Translations under genes and position numbers: made by a program
NCBI RefSeq assembly: GCF_008386395.1
Contig: NZ_CP043761.1
Coordinates: 1,612,001-1,676,000 of the forward strand
DNA: 64,000 bases
Direction: 5' to 3'
From: Paenibacillus sp. 37
GTDB taxonomy: Bacteria; Bacillota; Bacilli; Paenibacillales; Paenibacillaceae
Notes under the pieces: model-generated
What the model was told of the DNA's origin: nothing
The model's database searches: none
What the model saw: only the letters and a program-made list of their open reading frames with translations
In this document: positions 35,849 to 44,317 of the stretch, piece by piece
Position numbering within the stretch: the stretch's first letter is position 1
Layout of the letters: every line of letters begins with the position of its first letter

Positions 35849-36037
35849 TGGCGCTGTTGTTGCACCCCTACACTTCAGGGCGGTGATTTGTCATAACTTT
35901 AATTCTTTATAACGTTGTCTCGCGAAAGTTAATATGTGCAGCAGACCAAGTCAGGCGGCTCCGACCCGGAATGAGGGTGGACCGCCTGTTTGTGTTTGCA
36001 AAAATGAAAGAGTAGGTGGCAGGTCTATTTCACCCAA

Positions 36038-36439
36038 CTAACCTTCCATGATTTTGAGAAAATACTCTCGTTCACGTGGTCCATCGAATTCGCAAAAGTA
36101 AATGCCTTGCCAGCGGCCAAGCAGCAGCCTGCCTTCGTGAATAATCACCGTCTGTGATGGCCCTGTTGTGATCGACTTGAGGTGAGAGGCTGTATTGCCT
36201 TCGGCATGTCGATACTCGGGATGCTCCCAAGGGTATACTTCGTCAAGACGCAACAATACATCGTGTTTCACATCCGGGTCTGCATTTTCGTTGATGGCTA
36301 TACCCGCCGTTGTATGTGGACAGTAGATGAGCACCGTCCCATTCTGCACTCCGCTACTCTGGACAACCTGCTTTACGTCCCATGTGATATCCTTCATTTC
36401 ATCTCGTGTGGAAGTGGACATATTCTTCTTGTATAACAT
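36038..36439 (-). CDS. YjbQ/UPF0047 family protein
   Basis: A 133-residue protein. The conserved metal-site segments YCPHTTAGIAINENADPDV and HAEGNTASHLKS are present, as is the C-terminal GRWQGIYFCEFDGPRER. Family members have been reported to show thiamine-phosphate synthase activity in vitro; the physiological role is unclear. It starts at ATG 36439 after AGGAGTGA. Confidence 0.9.
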   Translation of the reverse strand: MLYKKNMSTSTRDEMKDITWDVKQVVQSSGVQNGTVLIYCPHTTAGIAINENADPDVKHDVLLRLDEVYPWEHPEYRHAEGNTASHLKSITTGPSQTVIIHEGRLLLGRWQGIYFCEFDGPREREYFLKIMEG

Positions 36440-36784
36440 CTTAAATCACTCCTTAGGATCTCATTTCTTACCCTCGATTGTACCTTAACCACTACATACC
36501 AAACAAACCACATATAACGCTGATTATGGGAATTGCATCATAACGGAGAGGACAGAAATAACCTGAAGTGATTTTATTAATTAATCTCAGATGTGGCCCA
36601 ATTATATTCAATAAAAGCATTGACGATTAGCACTGCAAACTGGTAAAGTATCAGAAAAGCAAAACCAAGTAGACTAATGGGAATAATATTAAAGTAATAT
36701 CATCCAACTTAGGAAAAATGTCGTATTGAAGCCAGGAAGACTGCCGACCGGAGCTAAAGCCGGAGGCTGGGAGGGAACGCAGCA
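36440..36784 (+). promoter_or_regulatory. Upstream region of the sulfate operon
   Basis: A 345-base AT-rich gap. It holds a ~28-base remnant of repeat family 2 (36539-36568). The TGGGAATAATATT stretch near 36678-36690 recalls CymR-type sulfur-control sites, but this is weak. No S-box or T-box was recognised. Confidence 0.35.
36539..36568. repeat. Remnant of repeat family 2
   Basis: AACGGAGAGGACAGAAATAA and the following CCTGAAG match the left end of the element at 54553 with few changes. The rest of the element is absent. Confidence 0.45.
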
Positions 36785-37600
36785 ATGAATACCGTTCTTC
36801 GTCATAAGGGATGGACTTGGGGATTCCGCAGTACCGTATTGTTATATTTTATCGTACTTATTGTACTTCCAATCATCGGTGTGTACGTCAATTCCTTCTC
36901 TGAAGGATGGAGCAACTTTGTTCAGAGCATTATGGACCCTATTGCGTGGAAAGCCGTACTGCTGACCATTCGGCTGGCCGTGATTGCTACGCTAATTAAT
37001 GTGGTTCTGGGCACGATGATCGCTTGGGTGTTGACAAGGTATCGCTTTGTCGGCCGATCGTTTCTTAACAGTCTGGTTGATCTCCCGTTTGCACTGCCAA
37101 CAGCGGTGGGCGGTTTGATGATTATGCTGCTTTTGGGTCCGGTCAGTGCCATCGGAAAACTGGCAGAATCCATGGGATTTGAGATTGTATTTCACCAGCC
37201 CGCCATTGTTATCGCGATGACCTTTGTCACGTTTCCGTTTGTTATTCGTGCGGTGCAGCCTTTGCTGGAAGAAATCGATCCTTCCGAGGAAGAGGCCTCA
37301 TACACGATGGGGGCATCCAAGGCGCGCACGTTCATGCAGGTTATTCTGCCGTCTATGGCACCTGGCATGATCAGTGGAGGGATGTTGGCTTTCTCCAGAG
37401 GACTGGCTGAATTCGGGGCTGTCGTGCTGGTGGCTGGTAACATTCCGGGAAGAACACTGACTGCTTCCGTATTTATATACGGGGAGATTGAAAGTGATAA
37501 TCCAACGGGAGCCGCTGCGGTATCCGTGTTGCTCCTGACGCTCTCCTTCCTGATCCTCTGGCTGATCAATCTGGTGCAGATGCGGGGGAGAAGACGATGA
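36785..37600 (+). CDS. cysT: Sulfate/thiosulfate ABC transporter permease CysT
   Basis: A 271-residue membrane subunit with six membrane helices. The CysT-type segment DLPFALPTAVGGLMIMLLLG is near residue 99, and the EAA loop is EEEASYTMGASKARTFMQVI. It starts at ATG 36785, 8 bases after GGGAGGG. Its stop overlaps cysW in ATGA. Confidence 0.93.
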   Translation: MNTVLRHKGWTWGFRSTVLLYFIVLIVLPIIGVYVNSFSEGWSNFVQSIMDPIAWKAVLLTIRLAVIATLINVVLGTMIAWVLTRYRFVGRSFLNSLVDLPFALPTAVGGLMIMLLLGPVSAIGKLAESMGFEIVFHQPAIVIAMTFVTFPFVIRAVQPLLEEIDPSEEEASYTMGASKARTFMQVILPSMAPGMISGGMLAFSRGLAEFGAVVLVAGNIPGRTLTASVFIYGEIESDNPTGAAAVSVLLLTLSFLILWLINLVQMRGRRR

Positions 37601-38394
37601 GACGACTCTTAATCGGACTGACGTTTGCGGTATTTATAGTACTGTTGATCATCCCGCTTGGACGCATTTTTATTGGTGCATTTGAAGACGGGGCAGGTGG
37701 ATTCCTGAAAGGGCTGATGCGCCCTGAGGCGTTACACGCCTTGATGATGACCGGACTGGTGGTCCTGGTGGTCACCCTGTTAAATACATTGTTTGGCATC
37801 ATGATGGCTCTGTATCTGGTTCGTGCCGGATGGTTGAGTGAACGGATAAAAGGGCTGCTGAACAGCATTGTAGACTTGCCTTATGCCGTATCTCCTGTCA
37901 TTGGCGGTTTGATGATTGTATTGATGTTGGGACCTAACAGCATTATGGGTGCTTTTTTTGAAGGAATTGGATTCAATGTGGTCTATGCCTTCCCGGGGAT
38001 GGTGATCGCAACGTTATTTGTTACATTTCCACTAATGGTAAGAGAGGTTATGCCTGTCCTGCAGGAACTCGGTTCTCAACAAGAGGAGGCCGCATCTACA
38101 CTTGGCGCCTACGGCTGGAGAACGTTCTGGAGTGTGACATGGCCTTCGATCCGCTGGGCGGTAGTGTATGGTCTGGTCTTGACAGTTGCGCGCTCGCTTG
38201 GGGAATTCGGTGCAGTGCTGGTTGTATCCGGGAATATTATGAACAAAACGCAGACCGCAACAACCCTGGTGTATCAGGATGTTGAGAATTTTAATGTGGC
38301 TGCCGCAAATGGTGTGGCATTGGTGCTGGTCACCTTCTCCGTCGGGCTGCTGCTCATGATGGAATGGGCCAAGAAGCGAAAGGAAGTGCATTGA
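37597..38394 (+). CDS. cysW: Sulfate/thiosulfate ABC transporter permease CysW
   Basis: A 265-residue partner permease with six membrane helices. DLPYAVSPVIGGLMIVLMLG and the EAA loop QEEAASTLGAYGWRTFWSV are typical of CysW. The ATGA overlap with cysT at 37597 implies coupled translation. Confidence 0.93.
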   Translation: MRRLLIGLTFAVFIVLLIIPLGRIFIGAFEDGAGGFLKGLMRPEALHALMMTGLVVLVVTLLNTLFGIMMALYLVRAGWLSERIKGLLNSIVDLPYAVSPVIGGLMIVLMLGPNSIMGAFFEGIGFNVVYAFPGMVIATLFVTFPLMVREVMPVLQELGSQQEEAASTLGAYGWRTFWSVTWPSIRWAVVYGLVLTVARSLGEFGAVLVVSGNIMNKTQTATTLVYQDVENFNVAAANGVALVLVTFSVGLLLMMEWAKKRKEVH

Positions 38395-38395
38395 T

Positions 38396-39460
38396 ATGCA
38401 TGTAGAAGTCCGTGATTTGAACAAACATTTCGGTGATTTTCATGCGGTAAAAGATGTCTCATTCGATATTGCCAAAGGCCATCTGATCGGTCTGCTTGGA
38501 CCCAGCGGAGGCGGGAAAACGTCCATTCTGCGGATGCTTGCGGGTCTGGAAAATCCGGGTTCCGGAGAGATTCGCTTTCACGGAAAAGTCGTGAACCATC
38601 TGCCTCCACAGGAGCGTGGCATCGGATTTGTATTCCAGAACTATGCCTTGTTCAAACATATGACGGTATTTGAGAATATTGCTTTTGGACTCAAGGTCAA
38701 GAAGACACCAAAAGCCCAGATCCGTGATCGGGTGATGGAACTTGTTGAACTGACCGGGTTAAAAGGTTTTGAACAGCGCTATCCACACCAGTTGTCTGGT
38801 GGACAGCGTCAACGTGTGGCTTTTGCCAGAGCACTCGCCCCTGAGCCGCAGCTGTTATTGCTGGACGAACCGTTCGCGGCCATTGATGCGAAGATCCGTC
38901 AGGAACTGCGTTCATGGTTGCGGGAGCTAATCGAGCGGGTAGGAATCACTTCGATTTTTGTAACGCATGACCAGGATGAAGCGATTGAAGTGGCGGACGA
39001 GATCATGATTATCAGTCAGGGTCGTCTGGAACAGAAGGGCACACCTTGGGATATCTACAAAAACCCGCAGACACCGTTTGTCGCTACATTTATCGGGGAG
39101 TCTACGGTTGTGGAGGATGCTTCCCAGTTGAAAGGGTTCGAACATGCCGTCGAGGGTGAACATACCAAAGCGCTGATTCGACCGGAGTATATTGAGATCG
39201 GCTTGAAAAACGAGTTCACCATGTTGTCTGCAACGGAAAAAGGTACAGTCAAACATCTTCATTTCCGCGGCAGTCAATGGATGGTAGAGGTGGACGTACA
39301 GGGGCACAAGTTAATCACATATCGTTCCCTGGAGAAAACGACATTGGAGATCGGTCAACAAATTCGCGTCCTGGTACATCGTGCATACCTGTTCAATGAC
39401 TCCAACAGTTGGGTGGTTGAGAACCGACTGAAGGAAGATCCGATGCCGGTGATGATTTAG
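38396..39460 (+). CDS. cysA: Sulfate/thiosulfate ABC transporter ATP-binding protein CysA
   Basis: A 354-residue ATPase. Walker A GPSGGGKTS is near residue 36, the signature LSGGQRQRVAFARAL near 131 and Walker B LLLLDEPFAAID near 156. A C-terminal TOBE-like regulatory domain (~235-345) is present. It starts at ATG 38396, one base after the cysW stop. Confidence 0.93.
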   Translation: MHVEVRDLNKHFGDFHAVKDVSFDIAKGHLIGLLGPSGGGKTSILRMLAGLENPGSGEIRFHGKVVNHLPPQERGIGFVFQNYALFKHMTVFENIAFGLKVKKTPKAQIRDRVMELVELTGLKGFEQRYPHQLSGGQRQRVAFARALAPEPQLLLLDEPFAAIDAKIRQELRSWLRELIERVGITSIFVTHDQDEAIEVADEIMIISQGRLEQKGTPWDIYKNPQTPFVATFIGESTVVEDASQLKGFEHAVEGEHTKALIRPEYIEIGLKNEFTMLSATEKGTVKHLHFRGSQWMVEVDVQGHKLITYRSLEKTTLEIGQQIRVLVHRAYLFNDSNSWVVENRLKEDPMPVMI

Positions 39461-39485
39461 ATCAAGTGGAAGAAAGGGGCTGCCC

Positions 39486-40550
39486 ATGCAGACGAGGAAG
39501 AAGAAAGCCATACTCTTAAATGTTGCCCTCATGCTTCTGCTCGTCTGCATGACCGCTGGGTGCAGCAAGCAGGAGGGGGCAAGCGAACAGAACGAGCCCG
39601 CTGGTAACGATTCATCCAATACGCTGGTGATTGGTGCTTATAGTGTAGCGAAAGACGCTGTAGGCGAGTTGCTACCCATGTTCCAAGAGGAGTGGAAGGC
39701 AAAAACCGGACAGACAATTAACTTCCAGGAGTCCTATGAAGCATCGGGTACACAGGCAAGAGCCATCGTTGGTGGATTCGAGGCTGATGTGGCCTTGCTC
39801 GCGATGGAAAGTGATATCGACAAGCTGGTCAAAGCCGATCTGGTTAGCTCCGATTGGAAACAGACCCCTAATGAGGGCATGATCACCCGTTCAATTGTTG
39901 TTCTGGGCACAAGAGCGGGCAACCCGCTCGATATTCGTGATTTTCAGGACTTAACCAAGCCAGGAGTGAAGGTACTGTACCCCAATCCAAAGACATCCGG
40001 AGGCGCACAATGGGACATTAATGCCATTTACGGTGCCGGATTGAAACTGTCGGAGGAGCAAGAGGGGAAGAAAGATCCTGCCGCAGCCAAGGCTTTTCTC
40101 GAACAGGTACATCGTAACGTTGAATCATTGGACAAGAGTGGGCGTTCTTCGATGGCTGCATTCGAATATGGTGTGGGTGATGTCATCGTCACGTATGAAA
40201 ATGAATTGCTTGCCCGGATCGCGAAAGGTGTAGATTATGACATTGTCATTCCGAAAAATACGATCCTGATTGAAAACCCGGCAGTTGTGGTGAATAAATA
40301 TGCCGACAAACATGGGAATCGTGAACTTGCGGAAGCTTTTGTCGCCTATCTGCGTACACCAGAAGCACAGCGCATTTTTGCCAAGCATGGTTTTCGTTCA
40401 GTAGATCCGGATGTATTTGCACAGACGGAGTCCACATTCCCAACGCCAGAAGGGCTATTTGATATTAACTATCTGGGTGGATGGGACGAGGTACGCAGTA
40501 CGTTGTACTCCAAACGTGGCGTGTGGTATCAGGTGCTCGCGGGGCTGTAG
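39486..40550 (+). CDS. sbp: Sulfate ABC transporter substrate-binding lipoprotein
   Basis: A 354-residue sulfate-binding protein. The signal peptide ends in a lipobox MTAGC near residue 26. Family segments are IGAYSVAKDAVGELLPMFQE, FQESYEASGTQARAIVGGFE and VTYENELLARIAKG. It matches the Sbp/CysP type rather than molybdate ModA. The gene order cysT-cysW-cysA-sbp puts the binding protein last. It starts at ATG 39486 after AAAGGGG. Confidence 0.9.
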   Translation: MQTRKKKAILLNVALMLLLVCMTAGCSKQEGASEQNEPAGNDSSNTLVIGAYSVAKDAVGELLPMFQEEWKAKTGQTINFQESYEASGTQARAIVGGFEADVALLAMESDIDKLVKADLVSSDWKQTPNEGMITRSIVVLGTRAGNPLDIRDFQDLTKPGVKVLYPNPKTSGGAQWDINAIYGAGLKLSEEQEGKKDPAAAKAFLEQVHRNVESLDKSGRSSMAAFEYGVGDVIVTYENELLARIAKGVDYDIVIPKNTILIENPAVVVNKYADKHGNRELAEAFVAYLRTPEAQRIFAKHGFRSVDPDVFAQTESTFPTPEGLFDINYLGGWDEVRSTLYSKRGVWYQVLAGL

Positions 40551-40568
40551 TGGAATCGTACAGCATTG

Positions 40569-40617
40569 AAATGGCCTCCCCATGGTTAGATCATGTCTAA
40601 CTATGGGGAGGCCATTT
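40569..40617. terminator. Long stem-loop shared by sbp and the convergent lipoprotein gene
   Basis: AAATGGCCTCCCCATGGTTA and GA (40569-40590) pair with TCTAACTATGGGGAGGCCAT and TT (40596-40617), with one mismatch. The T-run is short, but the stem is very strong. Confidence 0.75.
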
Positions 40618-40667
40618 ACCTGAGAGGGGGTTAAGGCCAAACTGCTCCGGCATATTCATTAAATATA

Positions 40668-41912
40668 TTATTGATCTCTTGCATTCAAGTGGATGAAAAA
40701 TAATTCTGCTTGTGTTCTATCTTTTTCATATTCCATGCGAGTAAAGGTGAGAATATCACCGAAGTTATAAATAGACGTGTAGCTTCCTTCTTTATTAATT
40801 ACTCGTTGCTTATGGCCTGTGGTTAAATCTACAGCCATAATATAGGGCGATTGTTTGTAGATAAGCTGATTTTCCAATAGAAAAGGGGAGTATCCACCGA
40901 GTAGCGAACTGTCGTGAACAATGGTATAGATCAATTTTTTTGTATTTCTATCTAAAATTTCAGTAGCACTCTCAGTCGTTAATACAATCCATTGCTCATT
41001 TGCTGTGAAATCATAAATGTCTTCACGATCTTTAATAATAAGCTCAGGTTCGGAATGATCTTTAGGATACATAACAATGTCAAACCGTTTTTCTGTATTT
41101 GGATCTTTATCTCCAAAGACCGTTTGCTGTATCAATAATCCTTCATTGACAGGTCTTTGTAAATCAAGGAAAATGCCCTTTTTATTCTTTGTTTTTTCAT
41201 TTAGCAATTGTGTGGTTACATTAGTCTTAATATTGCTTTTTACATTATAAATAAATGCTTCATTTTTAACAATTTTATTGTTGATCTTCTTCTCTATCCA
41301 GCTAATCTCATCTTGATAGGTTCTTAATACAGGGACGGCAATTTGATCTTCACTAATCCCTTCGGTAAAAATGGTAGGGCTTGCTTCAAGATCATCTCGT
41401 TTCATCCGCATCATTTTCCAAGGAGTATTATTATCTGGTGAATGAGATGGATTTTCCACCCAAAATAAGTCATCACCAACGGACACTAAGGTATTAATAA
41501 TCATGCCTTTCGCAGCACGATATTGAGAGACATAGGTATTCTTTTTCGTGTCAAACTGAATAATTTCCATTTCCATCTCATCAGTTGTGGAGAAATCTCT
41601 GCTAAAAATGACAATATCGTTGTCATTTTTATAACTGGAAACGATGGTGTTACGCTCCAAAATATCATTTTTAATAGTTATTGAATCGATAGTGTAAGGA
41701 AGCTTAAATTTAACATCGGGTTTAGTTTGTGGTAGTTCTGTTGTTGTAGGGTTAGTAGATGAGTCAATTTCAGGTGTAGTTTCCAACGTACTAGAAGGTT
41801 TTTCAGATGGGTTATGGTTTACCGTTTGATCGGATGTAGTGGTTTCTTTACAGGCTGTAAGTAATAAAACAACTAGAAGGGCGATGTAAAAGAAAATAAA
41901 TCTATTTTTCAT
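40668..41912 (-). CDS. Hypothetical lipoprotein with probable beta-propeller fold
   Basis: A 414-residue lipoprotein: signal peptide with lipobox LLTAC near residue 21, a T/S/P-rich linker to ~70, then a domain with repeated strand-turn units (NDNDIVIFSRDFSTTDEME, VGDDLFWVENP, FTANEQWIVLTTESAT, LLENQLIYKQSPYIMAVD). These look like beta-propeller blades. The function is unknown. It is noticeably AT-rich with A/T-ending codons, unlike the flanking sulfate operon. It starts at ATG 41912 after GGGAGG, 63 bases after the peptidase gene, with a terminator between. Confidence 0.72.
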   Translation of the reverse strand: MKNRFIFFYIALLVVLLLTACKETTTSDQTVNHNPSEKPSSTLETTPEIDSSTNPTTTELPQTKPDVKFKLPYTIDSITIKNDILERNTIVSSYKNDNDIVIFSRDFSTTDEMEMEIIQFDTKKNTYVSQYRAAKGMIINTLVSVGDDLFWVENPSHSPDNNTPWKMMRMKRDDLEASPTIFTEGISEDQIAVPVLRTYQDEISWIEKKINNKIVKNEAFIYNVKSNIKTNVTTQLLNEKTKNKKGIFLDLQRPVNEGLLIQQTVFGDKDPNTEKRFDIVMYPKDHSEPELIIKDREDIYDFTANEQWIVLTTESATEILDRNTKKLIYTIVHDSSLLGGYSPFLLENQLIYKQSPYIMAVDLTTGHKQRVINKEGSYTSIYNFGDILTFTRMEYEKDRTQAELFFIHLNARDQ

Positions 41913-41936
41913 GTTAATACCTCCCGTACATTATTA

Positions 41937-41966
41937 AAGAAGGGAAGCTTTGCTTCCCTTCTTTTT
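41937..41966 (-). terminator. Hairpin after the C39-like peptidase gene
   Basis: AAGAAGGGAAGC pairs with GCTTCCCTTCTT around AAA (read on the minus strand), followed by TTTAATAAT. It lies between the peptidase and lipoprotein genes and may reduce read-through. Confidence 0.75.
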
Positions 41967-41975
41967 AACGAATCA

Positions 41976-42704
41976 TTACCATATTATTGCTTGTCTAAAG
42001 TGGTTTTGATTGGCTTGATACACTTTATCGAGGCTATACCACTTGTTACCGTGTGTTTTTCCTCTATTACCCTGATCATAAGGATCTGTAAGCCTAACCT
42101 TTGCATCATTTGTTCTAAAGTCATAGCCAGAAACATTGATTATATGTCCGCTTACAGTACCAGTGTAGTTTTCTAATTCATTACCAGTAATTTTTAAATC
42201 TAATACAGCTGGATGGTATTTATCCGACGAATACATGATTGCATACTTCCATGTTTCAAAATTGAGTGATGTTGAGTACGAATATGTGTACTGCGATTGA
42301 AGATTGTTTAGAACATCGTCAACGATTGTAAAGTCAGTACCATCTTTTGTAGTTCCTAATTTCTTAGCATAGTAAGACTGTGATTCAGAACTACTATTTA
42401 GATAATTTAATACTTGCTTTGTAGTAGCAGGTCCGCACCAATAGGTTGTTTCCTGTTTGAACGGAGTAACCCCTACGGTTTGTAGATCACCTAGAGCCAT
42501 AATATGGTACTTACTTTCAGCTCTATCCTTATGAATTTGTAATTCTTTCATTTTTTTTGGAAGCATCTGTTGTTGTTTTAGGGTTGGAATGTCCATCGTG
42601 GGTGTTGGGTTATCACCAGTACCAGCAGCAAAAGCACTTGAAGCCAGCATTCCAGTGAAGATAAGAGTGAATGTAGTGCTTTTTAGAAGTTTTTTTAGTT
42701 CCAA
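41976..42704 (-). CDS. Secreted C39-family (papain-like) cysteine peptidase
   Basis: A ~242-residue exported protein. It starts at TTG 42704, 7 bases after GGGAGG. The signal peptide ends ASSAFA|A near residue 27. The peptidase domain has oxyanion Gln84 and catalytic Cys90 in QETTYWCGPATTKQVL, His187 in VSGHIINVSGYD and Asp near 207 in LTDPYD. This is the C39_2 layout of bacteriocin-processing-like peptidases, but as a free secreted enzyme. The substrate is unknown. It is AT-rich, like the lipoprotein gene next to it. No bacteriocin precursor or exporter was found nearby. Confidence 0.82.
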   Translation of the reverse strand: MELKKLLKSTTFTLIFTGMLASSAFAAGTGDNPTPTMDIPTLKQQQMLPKKMKELQIHKDRAESKYHIMALGDLQTVGVTPFKQETTYWCGPATTKQVLNYLNSSSESQSYYAKKLGTTKDGTDFTIVDDVLNNLQSQYTYSYSTSLNFETWKYAIMYSSDKYHPAVLDLKITGNELENYTGTVSGHIINVSGYDFRTNDAKVRLTDPYDQGNRGKTHGNKWYSLDKVYQANQNHFRQAIIW

Positions 42705-42759
42705 TTTAAAGCCTCCCTTTAAAATAATGTGAAGAAATGTACTAAGTCCGGACATCTAT

Positions 42760-42788
42760 AATATATATATTATGGTATTGATTGTCAA
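42760..42788 (-). promoter_or_regulatory. Sigma-A promoter of the C39-like peptidase gene
   Basis: On the minus strand TTGACA (42788-42783), 17 bases, TATATT (42765-42760). It is about 55 bases upstream of the TTG start. Confidence 0.7.
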
Positions 42789-42839
42789 TACTATTAATTT
42801 GTCCTATTTAAATCTAATATGTAAGACTGTTTTGATGTG

Positions 42840-43500
42840 ATGGATATTAGTGCAATATTTGGTGGACGGGATGTTGTTAAGATGAACGAGTGGCAGTTGA
42901 AGCCGCTACACAAACGGATAGAGAAAATCTTTCAGGACCCGTATTCCTCACTAAATTCAGGCATGAAGATTCTGCTGATCATCAGTGAACCCGTGGTGAG
43001 GTTTGAAGGTAGAGATGAAGGCACAATGCTTACCTCATGAACTAGTAGGCTTGAAGTTGAACGTTATCCGCATGATTTCAGCTGAGGGCAACGTCAGTGT
43101 TTGAGTATTGCCCGTGCTCTATCAGTCAATCCCGATTTTATTCTCTGTCATGGGTCGTTGTCTGCGCTGGGGTGTTTCAGTATAAGCACAGTTGGTCAAT
43201 CTGTTGAAGGGTTTACAGGCCGAACTAGGAATGACTTATCTGTTCATAGTCCATGATCTGTCTATGGTTCTTCACTTCTTCGATTAAAAGCCGGCATGTA
43301 CCTTGGTTAGCTGGTTAAGGTCGCACCAACGGAGGAATTGTATTGTGATCCGGTGCGTCCGTATATGCAGATTTGCTGGGGGCGATTCCTGTACCTGATC
43401 TTGGCGTATACGACACGATGCCACCAATCTGTAGCGGAGACATCGATGCTTCTGCTCGCATCCGAGAGGAAAAATCGGAATGGTTGCAAGTGTCGTCGGG
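42840..43500 (+). pseudogene. Decayed oligopeptide ABC transporter ATPase (oppF/appF-like)
   Basis: Remnant of an OppF-type ATPase. The first frame reads GRDVVKMNEWQLKPLHKRIE then FQDPYSSLN and stops at 43038. Other frames continue in order: RYPHDFS-stop-GQRQ (ABC signature with Gly changed to TGA), LSIARALSVNPDFILC (Walker B side), [20 protein letters not shown], then VAPTEELYCDPVRPYMQ. The Walker A part is missing, so the gene is 5'-truncated at the border with the AT-rich patch and has several frameshifts and stops. It cannot make a transporter ATPase. Confidence 0.9.
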
Positions 43501-43585
43501 ATACTTTGTATTCAGGTATCAGGACAGGATATAATGAGCTTATACGAATAGAATTCGAATGGATGTTGCAGAAAGGCGTGATAGT

Positions 43586-44032
43586 ATGAACACAGAGATC
43601 AAATTATCCCAAAGTACAGCAATTCGACTGGAGCAGGCCCGCGGTAAGGGAATGCCTGAGGAAGAAATATTAAAAGCCATTCAAGCCAAAGATGTTTCCG
43701 CTTTTGACGCCGTGTCTGAAGAGGAATACCGATATAACGAATTTTTCTCGTATGCGGATGAGCATGGTGAAAATCTGGAGGCAGCAGTAAAAGATGGGTA
43801 CCGGATTACCTTTAACACGCGTGGTGGACTCGGAATCTGGTTGGAAAAGGCCTTTAAGGTACAGCCAGAGAGAGACTTCACAGTGGGTGAAGGAATCGTC
43901 ACCGGATTACAGTTGAAACCGGAGCAGGCAGAGGTACTGGCGAAGCGGCTTGCATCGAACTGGGTCATTACGGATTCGAAGGATGTACCTGAAGGTCAGG
44001 AACTGACATTGAAGCTGCGGGCACTGGTATAG
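43586..44032 (+). CDS. Hypothetical protein
   Basis: A 148-residue soluble, acidic protein of unknown function. Residues ~1-35 are helical (STAIRLEQARGKGMPEEEIL). The middle has FFSYADEHGENLEAAVKDGY, and the C-terminal half (GGLGIWLEKAFKV, then LKPEQAEVLAKRLASNWVI) is alpha/beta. No signal peptide, membrane segment or known catalytic motif is visible. The ATG at 43586 follows AAAGGCG. It may be widespread in related bacteria, but I cannot name a family. Confidence 0.7.
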   Translation: MNTEIKLSQSTAIRLEQARGKGMPEEEILKAIQAKDVSAFDAVSEEEYRYNEFFSYADEHGENLEAAVKDGYRITFNTRGGLGIWLEKAFKVQPERDFTVGEGIVTGLQLKPEQAEVLAKRLASNWVITDSKDVPEGQELTLKLRALV

Positions 44033-44094
44033 TTCCAGCGCGGAGTGAATGTGAGACGAACTAATTGGCCATGGTCTGTGAAAAAGGTAAAGCC

Positions 44095-44260
44095 TGCTCT
44101 TGGTGCGGGCGGCCGGCTTATAAATGGGCGCACCAAATTAAGATGAGCGTACGCTCCCGAATGGAGCGAAGCATGGAGATGAAGGTCTGACGGTGAACGG
44201 TCAGACCACAGACTGTCCCGAATTGCAGTGGAGAACTGCAGCGGGATGGTCTTTTTTTTG
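44095..44260 (+). promoter_or_regulatory. Multi-hairpin leader with terminator upstream of the PhnP-like gene
   Basis: Successive stems: GGTGCG (44101-44106) with CGCACC, GCTCC-CGAAT-GGAGC, GGTCTGAC (44184-44191) with GTCAGACC (44200-44207), then a long terminator. In the terminator AGACTGTCCCG (44210-44220) pairs fully (two wobbles) with CGGGATGGTCT (44242-44252), with inner TGCAGT/ACTGCA and eight T. GGTCT occurs in both of the last two hairpins and could exchange partners. It ends 58 bases before the metallohydrolase start. It may be a cis-regulatory RNA or only a terminator; no known family was recognised. Confidence 0.5.
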
Positions 44261-44317
44261 CAAAAACAGAGGTGGACGATTACAATCTACATATCATTAA
44301 TTCAGGGGGAATGCGGA

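Noticed and set aside
36440..36784. Possible SAM (S-box) or T-box riboswitch before the sulfate operon
   Set aside because: None of the conserved core sequences of either class is present. Only a weak CymR-like stretch was seen.
39486..40550. Molybdate or phosphate binding protein instead of sulfate
   Set aside because: The family segments and the cysT-cysW-cysA neighbours fit sulfate/thiosulfate uptake.
41976..42704. Bacteriocin biosynthesis cluster around the C39-like peptidase
   Set aside because: There is no double-glycine precursor peptide or ABC exporter nearby. The enzyme has its own signal peptide and stands with a lipoprotein only.
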